In this document: piece by piece, positions 59,801 through 64,000 of the stretch | Layout of the letters: each line of letters opens with the position of its first letter | Numbering within the stretch: position 1 is the first letter of the stretch | From: Microcoleus vaginatus WJT46-NPBG5 | Lineage (GTDB): Bacteria; Cyanobacteriota; Cyanobacteriia; Cyanobacteriales; Oscillatoriaceae | Direction of reading: 5' to 3' | Assembly: GCA_019359355.1 (NCBI GenBank) | Contig: JAHHHM010000028.1 | Location: forward strand, 26,053-90,052 | Length of the DNA: 64,000 bases | Notes under the pieces: model-generated | Database searches by the model: none | Told to the model about the DNA's origin: nothing | Seen by the model: the letters and a program-made list of their open reading frames with translations, nothing else | Translations under genes and position numbers: made by a program

Positions 59801-62256
59801 TTCGCGCCACAGAATCGGTAACCTTAAGCGGGTTAAATGCCTCTGGGGTGGGCAGCAATTTACAGACTATAGTCGGGCCAGAGGCTGTTGGGGATGCCGG
59901 CAGCCTAACCGTAGAAACAGCTCAGTTAACCCTTTTGGATGGCGCCGCCATCATCTCCTCAACATTGGGTCAAGGCAATGGGGGTAACTTGAGCGTTCGC
60001 GCCACAGAATCGGTGGCCTTAAGCGGGTTAAATGCCTCTGGGGTGGGCAGCATTTTAGCGACTCAAGTTGATGATCCACAAGCCGTTGGGGATGCCGGCA
60101 GCCTAACCGTAGAAACAGTTCGGTTAAGCCTTTTGGATGGCGCCCGCATCTCCTCCTCAACATTGGGTCAAGGCAATGGGGGTAACTTGAGCGTTCGCGC
60201 CACAGAGTCGGTGGCCTTAAGCGGGTTAGATGCCTCTGGGTTGGACAGCATTTTAGAGACTCAAGTGGGTCCACAAGCCGTTGGGGATGCCGGCAGCCTA
60301 ACCGTAGAAACAGCTCAATTAACCCTTTTGGATGGCGCCCGCATCTCCTCCTCAACATTTGGTCAGGGCAATGGGGGTAACTTAAGTGTTCGCGCCACAG
60401 AATCGGTAACCTTAAGCGGGTTAAATGCCTCTGGGGTGGGCAGCAATTTACAGACTATAGTCGGGCCAGAGGCTGTTGGGGATGCCGGCAGCCTAACCGT
60501 AGAAACAGCTCAGTTAACCCTTTTGGATGGCGCCGCCATCATCTCCTCAACATTGGGTCAAGGCAATGGGGGTAACTTGAGCGTTCGCGCCACAGAATCG
60601 GTGGCCTTAAGCGGGTTAAATGCCTCTGGGGTGGGCAGCATTTTAGCGACTCAAGTTGATGATCCACAAGCCGTTGGGGATGCCGGCAGCCTAACCGTAG
60701 AAACAGCTCAGTTAACCCTTTTGGATGGCGCCCGCATCTCCTCCTCAACATTGGGTCAAGGCAATGGGGGTAACTTGAGCGTTCGCGCCACAGAATCGGT
60801 AACCTTAAGCGGGTTAGATGCCTCTGGGTTTGGCAGCAGTTTACAGGCTCAAGTGGGTACAGAGGCTGTTGGGGATGCCGGCAGCCTAACCGTAGAAACA
60901 GTTCGGTTAAGCCTTTTGAATGGCGCCCGCATCTCCTCCTCAACATTGGGTCAAGCCAATGGGGGTAACTTGAGCGTTCGCGCCACAGAATCGGTAACCT
61001 TAAGCGGGTTAAATGCCTCTGGGGTGGCCAGCAGTTTAGCGACTCAAGTTGAGCCACAAGCCGTTGGGGATGCCGGCAGCCTAACCGTAGAAACAGCTCG
61101 GTTAACCCTTTTGGATGGTGCCCGCATCTCCTCCTCAACATTGGGTCAAGGCAATGGGGGTAACTTGAGTGTTCGCGCCACAGAATCGGTGGCCTTAAGC
61201 GGGTTAGATGCCTCTGGGTTGGGCAGCATTTTAGAGACTCAAGTGGGTCCACAAGCCATTGGCAATGGCGGCAGCCTAACAGTAAAAACAGCTCGGTTAA
61301 CCCTTTTGGATGGCGCCACCATCACATCTGAAACAATTGGTAATGGCAATGCTGGAAATTTAGAAATTGATGCTAAGCATTTAACATTAAAAGATGGCTC
61401 GCTACTCAGTGTCAGTGCTAGCGGTGGTTTTTCTGCCGGCACTCTGACTGTCAACGCAGAAAATGTTCTACTGGATAACGCCGGTTTGTTCGCACAAACT
61501 GAATCTGGCAATCAAGGTAATATCAATCTTAATGCTCAACTATTAATTCTGCGTGGTGGCAGTGCTATCGTCAGCGATGCGTTTGGCACCGCAACGGGCG
61601 GCAATATTAATATCAACACCGACATTCTTGCGGCTTTAGAAAATAGTGACATTAGAGCTAATTCTCAGCAAGCTCAAGGGGGAAATGTCACCATCAATGC
61701 TCAAGCTATTTTTGGTTCTGTATTTCGCACTCGCGAAGATATTGAACGTTTGCTCAACACCACTGATCCGCTTCTGTTAGATCCTGGCCAACTTCCGAGC
61801 AGTGACATTACGGCAACAGGAGCGAATTCTTCCTTAAGTGGAAGCGTGAGTGTCAATACCCCTGATGTTGACCCCACTCAAGGATTACTAAACTTACCAG
61901 AAACTCCAGTTGATGCAACCCAATTAGTTGCTTCTACCTGCCGGCGGGGTAAGGAACAAAGCGAATTTAGTGTCACCGGCAGAGGCGGTTTACCTCCGAA
62001 TCCTTATGAAGCAATAGCTGATGAAGCCACTTGGATTGATTTAAGATCGGCTGCCGGGGAACAAGCAAATTCTCGAACAGAAAAACAGACAAGAATTGCC
62101 AGCACAACTCAAGACTCAACAATTACTCCTGTCCAACTAATTGAAGCACAAGGATGGGTGATTAATTCCAAGGGGCAAGTGGAACTCGTCGCACAGGTGC
62201 CGGCGGCTTCCCCTCAAAATCCCCGCTTCATCCCACAGGAATGCCATGAACAATAA
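56830..62256 (+). CDS. Two-partner-secretion exoprotein with 17-unit repeat array
   Basis: 1808 residues from the ATG at 56830; a TTG at 56791 extends it by 13. Signal peptide with core FFLLTFSLFLPKAGAQ, then the TPS (haemagglutination activity) domain: VPDATLPINSTVTLQGNTSV, FHSFREFSIPTNGTAYFNNA and the NPNGIIFGPNAALNIGGSFL hallmark. After a non-repeated beta-helix part, residues about 370-1477 are 17 tandem repeats of 65 or 66 residues (consensus GDAGSLTVETAQLTLLDGAR, then SSTFGQGNGGNLSVRATESV, then TLSGLNASGVGS and a variable end). A short C-terminal region carries one CRRG Cys and the usual VEAQGWV-like ending (IEAQGWVINSKGQVELVAQV). It is exported through the outer membrane by a TpsB partner, probably as an adhesin. 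Its last 11 bp overlap the next gene. Confidence 0.92.
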   Translation: MKASITANRRLFATFTPSRPTIKEDKNLEKLSQKVFLSSGFFLLTFSLFLPKAGAQIVPDATLPINSTVTLQGNTSVIEGGTSAGTNLFHSFREFSIPTNGTAYFNNAASIQNILTRVTGGSISNIDGLIQANGTANLFLINPNGIIFGPNAALNIGGSFLASTASQINFADGTQFSATSPQTTPLLTVSVPVGLQMGPNPGKIVVQGQGNNITRSELTGALIRDNRPAGLEVQNKTLALVGGEIELIGGNLTTDGGRIELGSVADNSTVSLTATDNGWSLGYSGVGEFRDIQLKAAASLDSSGSGAGEIQVQGRSISLSEGSAIMALTLGNQPGRDVTLRASEQVELSGANSLSFPSILTTQVAPEGSGDGGNLTVETARLSLLDGAAITSSTLGQGNGGNLSVRATESVTLSGLDAYGFGSILRAAVAPQAIGDAGSLTVETARLSLLDGAAIISSTLGQGNGGNLSVRATESVSLSGLDAYGFGSNLQAAVGPQAVGNAGSLTVETAQLSLLDGAAIISSTFGQGNGGNLSVRATESVGLSGLNASGVGSSLQTEVDPQAVGDAGSLTVETVRLSLLNGARISSSTFGQGNGGNLSVRATESVTLSGLDASGVGSSLQTIVGPAAVGDAGSLTVETAQLTLLDGAAITSSTLGQGNGGNLSVRATESVTLSGLNASGVGSILAAQVDPQAVGDAGSLTVETAQLTLLDGARISSSTFGQGNGGNLSVRATESVTLSGLDASGLDSILETQVGPQAIGNAGSLTVETAQLTLLDGARISSSTFGQGNGGNLSVRATESVSLSGLDAYGFGSNLQAAVGPQAVGNAGSLTVETAQLTLLDGARISSSTFGQGNGGNLSVRATESVTLSGLNASGVGSNLQTIVGPAAVGDAGSLTVETAQLSLLDGAAITSSTLGQGNGGNLSVRATESVTLSGLNASGVGSILATQVDDPQAVGDAGSLTVETAQLTLLDGARISSSTFGQGNGGNLSVRATESVTLSGLNASGVGSNLQTIVGPEAVGDAGSLTVETAQLTLLDGAAIISSTLGQGNGGNLSVRATESVALSGLNASGVGSILATQVDDPQAVGDAGSLTVETVRLSLLDGARISSSTLGQGNGGNLSVRATESVALSGLDASGLDSILETQVGPQAVGDAGSLTVETAQLTLLDGARISSSTFGQGNGGNLSVRATESVTLSGLNASGVGSNLQTIVGPEAVGDAGSLTVETAQLTLLDGAAIISSTLGQGNGGNLSVRATESVALSGLNASGVGSILATQVDDPQAVGDAGSLTVETAQLTLLDGARISSSTLGQGNGGNLSVRATESVTLSGLDASGFGSSLQAQVGTEAVGDAGSLTVETVRLSLLNGARISSSTLGQANGGNLSVRATESVTLSGLNASGVASSLATQVEPQAVGDAGSLTVETARLTLLDGARISSSTLGQGNGGNLSVRATESVALSGLDASGLGSILETQVGPQAIGNGGSLTVKTARLTLLDGATITSETIGNGNAGNLEIDAKHLTLKDGSLLSVSASGGFSAGTLTVNAENVLLDNAGLFAQTESGNQGNINLNAQLLILRGGSAIVSDAFGTATGGNININTDILAALENSDIRANSQQAQGGNVTINAQAIFGSVFRTREDIERLLNTTDPLLLDPGQLPSSDITATGANSSLSGSVSVNTPDVDPTQGLLNLPETPVDATQLVASTCRRGKEQSEFSVTGRGGLPPNPYEAIADEATWIDLRSAAGEQANSRTEKQTRIASTTQDSTITPVQLIEAQGWVINSKGQVELVAQVPAASPQNPRFIPQECHEQ
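57937..61260 (+). repeat. Array of 17 in-frame repeats (14 x 195 bp, 3 x 198 bp)
   Basis: Units start at 57937, 58132, 58327, 58522, 58717, 58912, 59107, 59302, 59497, 59695, 59890, 60088, 60283, 60478, 60676, 60871 and 61066; an eighteenth, diverged partial unit starts at 61261. Units 9, 11 and 14 have one extra codon (VDDPQ instead of VDPQ). Units 10-11 encode the same protein as units 13-14; units 11 and 14 read as identical at the nucleotide level. The sum 14x195 + 3x198 = 3324 matches the span. Confidence 0.95.
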
Positions 62257-64000
62257 ACTGATATGTTTTGACAAATTAACTCACCTTTTTAGATATTTTC
62301 ATTGCTTTTTTCTATGGAGTTTTATCAGTTTATCTGATCCGGCAAAAGCTCAAATTGTCCCGGATGCAACGTTGCCGATTAATTCAAGGGTGACACAAGA
62401 GGGCAATACTAGCGTGATTGAAGACGGAACGAGTGCCGGCACAAATTTATTTCACAGCTTTCAACAATTTTCAATTCCCACAAATGGCACAGCCCATTTC
62501 AACAATGCCTCAAATATTCAAAATATTTTAACGAGGATCACCGGCTCATCACTTTCTAATATTAATGGATTAATAAAAGCCAATGGTACAGCCAATCTAT
62601 TTCTAATTAATCCGAATGGAATTATCTTTGGGCCGAATGCTTCCTTAAATATTGGGGGATCATTTTTAGCAAGTACCGCTAGTCGTGTAAACTTTGCCGA
62701 TGGAACACAATTTAGTGCGATCACTCCTCAAACTGGGTTACTAACGGTGAGTGTGCCGGTGGGTTTGCAGATGGGGCCAAATCCGGGAAAAATTGTCGTA
62801 CAAGGGCCTGGAAATAACTTAACCCAAGATCCAGAAACACAAGCATTATTCCGGGATAACAGACCGGCTGGCTTGCAGGTTCAGGATAAAACCTTAGCGT
62901 TGGTGGGTGGTGAAATCGAGCTAATTGGGGGAAATCTCACCACAGGCGGGGGTCACCTTGAACTCGGCAGTGTGGGGGATAACAGCACAGTTCGTTTGAC
63001 TTCCACAGACAGGGGTTGGGCATTTGGATATGCAGAAGTTGGGGAGTTCAGAGATATTGCCCTAAAAGCAGCCACCTCTTTAGATGCTAGCGGCGACAGC
63101 GGGGGTGGGATTCAACTGCAAGGAAGATCAATCTTCCTAAACGAAGGTTCAGCGATTGTGGCGTTGACATTGGGAAACCAACCTGGGGGAGATGTGACTT
63201 TACGCGCCTCGGAAAACGTGGAATTAAGCGGTTCTAATCGATTAAATTTTCCGAGTGCTGTAATCGCAGAAGTCTTTCCGAGTGCCACGGGAGATGCCGG
63301 CATTCTCACCGTAGAAACAGCCCAGTTAGTGCTCTTGGATGGAGCCTTTCTTTCCTCTTCAACTCGCGGTCAAGGCGATGGAGGAAACCTGACAGTTCGC
63401 GCGACTGAATCGGTGAGCTTAAGTGGGTTAAATGCCTCTGGGAGTGGGAGTGGTTTGTTTGCTGAAGTCAAGTCAGAAGCCACCGGCATTGCCGGCAACC
63501 TGACGATAGAAACAGGCCAGTTAACACTCTTGGATGGAGCTATCATCTCCGCCACAACTGAAGGTCAAGGTGATGCCGGCAGCCTGATAGTTCGCGCCAC
63601 AGAATCAGTAACCTTGAGTGGGTTAGATGGCTCTGGAAGTCCCAGCAATGTGCAGACCGGCCCAGGGCTAGAAGCCATCGGCAATTCAGGCGCGCTCACC
63701 GTAGAAACAGGCCGATTAACCCTCATGGATGGAGCCGTCATCTCCGCCACAACTGAAGGTCAAGGCGATGCAGGTAGCCTGACGATTCGCGCCACAGAAT
63801 CAGTGACCTTGAGCGGGTTAGATGGCTCTGGAGGTTCCAGTATTTTGCAGACCGGCCCAGGGGAAGAAGCCACCGGCAATTCAGGCGCGCTCACCGTAGA
63901 AACAGGCCGATTAACCCTCATGGATGGAGCCGTCATCTCCGCCACAACTGAAGGTCAAGGCGATGCAGGTAGCCTGACGATTCGCGCCACAGAATCAGTG
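62246..64000 (+). CDS. Second two-partner-secretion exoprotein (3' end outside window)
   Basis: Open to the last base (585 codons, no stop). The start ATG at 62246 lies inside the end of the previous gene (11-bp overlap, different frame) with AGGA five bases upstream, so translation is probably coupled. Signal peptide (FRYFHCFFLWSFISLSDPAK-A), TPS domain closely matching the previous gene (VPDATLPINSRVTQEGNTSV, FHSFQQFSIPTNGTAHFNNA, NPNGIIFGPNASLNIGGSFL), then beta-helix and repeats from residue 349. The repeats have the same 65-residue unit but diverged (GNSGALTVETGRLTLMDGAV). A paralogue from tandem duplication. Confidence 0.92.
   Translation, partial: MNNKLICFDKLTHLFRYFHCFFLWSFISLSDPAKAQIVPDATLPINSRVTQEGNTSVIEDGTSAGTNLFHSFQQFSIPTNGTAHFNNASNIQNILTRITGSSLSNINGLIKANGTANLFLINPNGIIFGPNASLNIGGSFLASTASRVNFADGTQFSAITPQTGLLTVSVPVGLQMGPNPGKIVVQGPGNNLTQDPETQALFRDNRPAGLQVQDKTLALVGGEIELIGGNLTTGGGHLELGSVGDNSTVRLTSTDRGWAFGYAEVGEFRDIALKAATSLDASGDSGGGIQLQGRSIFLNEGSAIVALTLGNQPGGDVTLRASENVELSGSNRLNFPSAVIAEVFPSATGDAGILTVETAQLVLLDGAFLSSSTRGQGDGGNLTVRATESVSLSGLNASGSGSGLFAEVKSEATGIAGNLTIETGQLTLLDGAIISATTEGQGDAGSLIVRATESVTLSGLDGSGSPSNVQTGPGLEAIGNSGALTVETGRLTLMDGAVISATTEGQGDAGSLTIRATESVTLSGLDGSGGSSILQTGPGEEATGNSGALTVETGRLTLMDGAVISATTEGQGDAGSLTIRATESV
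63290..64000 (+). repeat. 195-bp repeat array of the second exoprotein (continues)
   Basis: Units begin at 63290, 63485, 63680 and 63875, exactly 195 bp apart; the third and fourth are nearly identical. Same unit length and core (L-L/M-D-G-A...T-E-G-Q-G-D-A-G...R-A-T-E-S-V-T-L-S-G-L) as the upstream array but with a distinct sequence subtype. Confidence 0.93.

Noticed and set aside
58388..61252. Series of minus-strand open frames (69-237 codons) rich in Arg, Cys and Leu opposite the haemagglutinin repeats
   Set aside because: They repeat with the same 195-bp period and are the antisense shadow of the repeat array; composition is not protein-like and no ribosome-binding sites fit.
57937..61260. 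Regular direct repeats that could suggest a CRISPR or satellite array
   Set aside because: Units are 195/198 bp, in frame, without unique spacers, and encode beta-helix repeats of an exoprotein.

Overview
The window is chromosomal DNA from a cyanobacterium. It carries psaC, the photosystem I assembly factor ycf3, a PlmA-type GntR regulator, a CCB-type cytochrome b6f assembly protein, single-copy cyanobacterial housekeeping genes and several gene families typical of filamentous forms (GAF/PAS/CHASE2 adenylate cyclases, Uma2 proteins, TPR proteins, two-partner-secretion haemagglutinins). Gene-free spacers are frequent and long (up to 1.5 kb), and the octamer TGCCGGCA recurs throughout. This suits a large-genome filamentous, Oscillatoriales-like lineage, but the genus cannot be fixed from the sequence alone.

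Layout. 1-5.2 kb: 3' end of homoserine dehydrogenase, gatC and ycf3 on the minus strand, a small protein with its own terminator, a membrane-anchored metallophosphoesterase and an eight-unit TPR protein. 5.5-14.3 kb: valS, a coiled-coil protein, a decayed beta-carbonic anhydrase, an ABC1 kinase and recN, with a candidate structured RNA between the last two. 14.6-18.3 kb: a complete GAF-GAF-PAS adenylate cyclase (CyaB1 architecture), followed by a shortened tandem copy that has lost catalytic residues. 18.6-25.9 kb: ppa, panD, a metallo-beta-lactamase-fold protein, plmA, a dienelactone hydrolase and a serralysin-like RTX metalloprotease. 26-38.4 kb: an S1 protein, a protein-kinase remnant, ispG, a C-terminal processing protease, Uma2, an EF-G paralogue lacking the catalytic His, a secreted TPR protein, an RsbW-like kinase and asnS. 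38.4-40 kb is nearly gene-free. 40-47.2 kb: a PadR regulator, a CCB protein, sbcD, sbcC and an Omp85 barrel. 47.2-53.2 kb: two small ORFs (one frameshifted), a PAS hybrid-less histidine kinase, psaC and glmS.

53.8-64 kb is the accessory high point. A CHASE2-adenylate cyclase, a DUF928 secreted protein and two tandem, overlapping two-partner-secretion exoproteins all lie on the plus strand. The first exoprotein contains exactly 17 in-frame repeats of 195 or 198 bp (57937-61260). The second runs off the end of the window with the same repeat family. I read this as a sensor/second-messenger gene placed next to surface adhesins, with repeat number and sequence evolving by recombination.

How the genes work together: many are isolated housekeeping genes separated by symmetric hairpins acting as terminators between convergent pairs. 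Clear functional pairs are sbcD-sbcC (DNA end processing), the cyclase with its degenerate copy, and the CHASE2/DUF928/TPS block. At least four loci look decayed (carbonic anhydrase, kinase, two small frameshifted ORFs), so gene erosion is visible in the spacers. No tRNA, rRNA, CRISPR array, insertion sequence or prophage was found.
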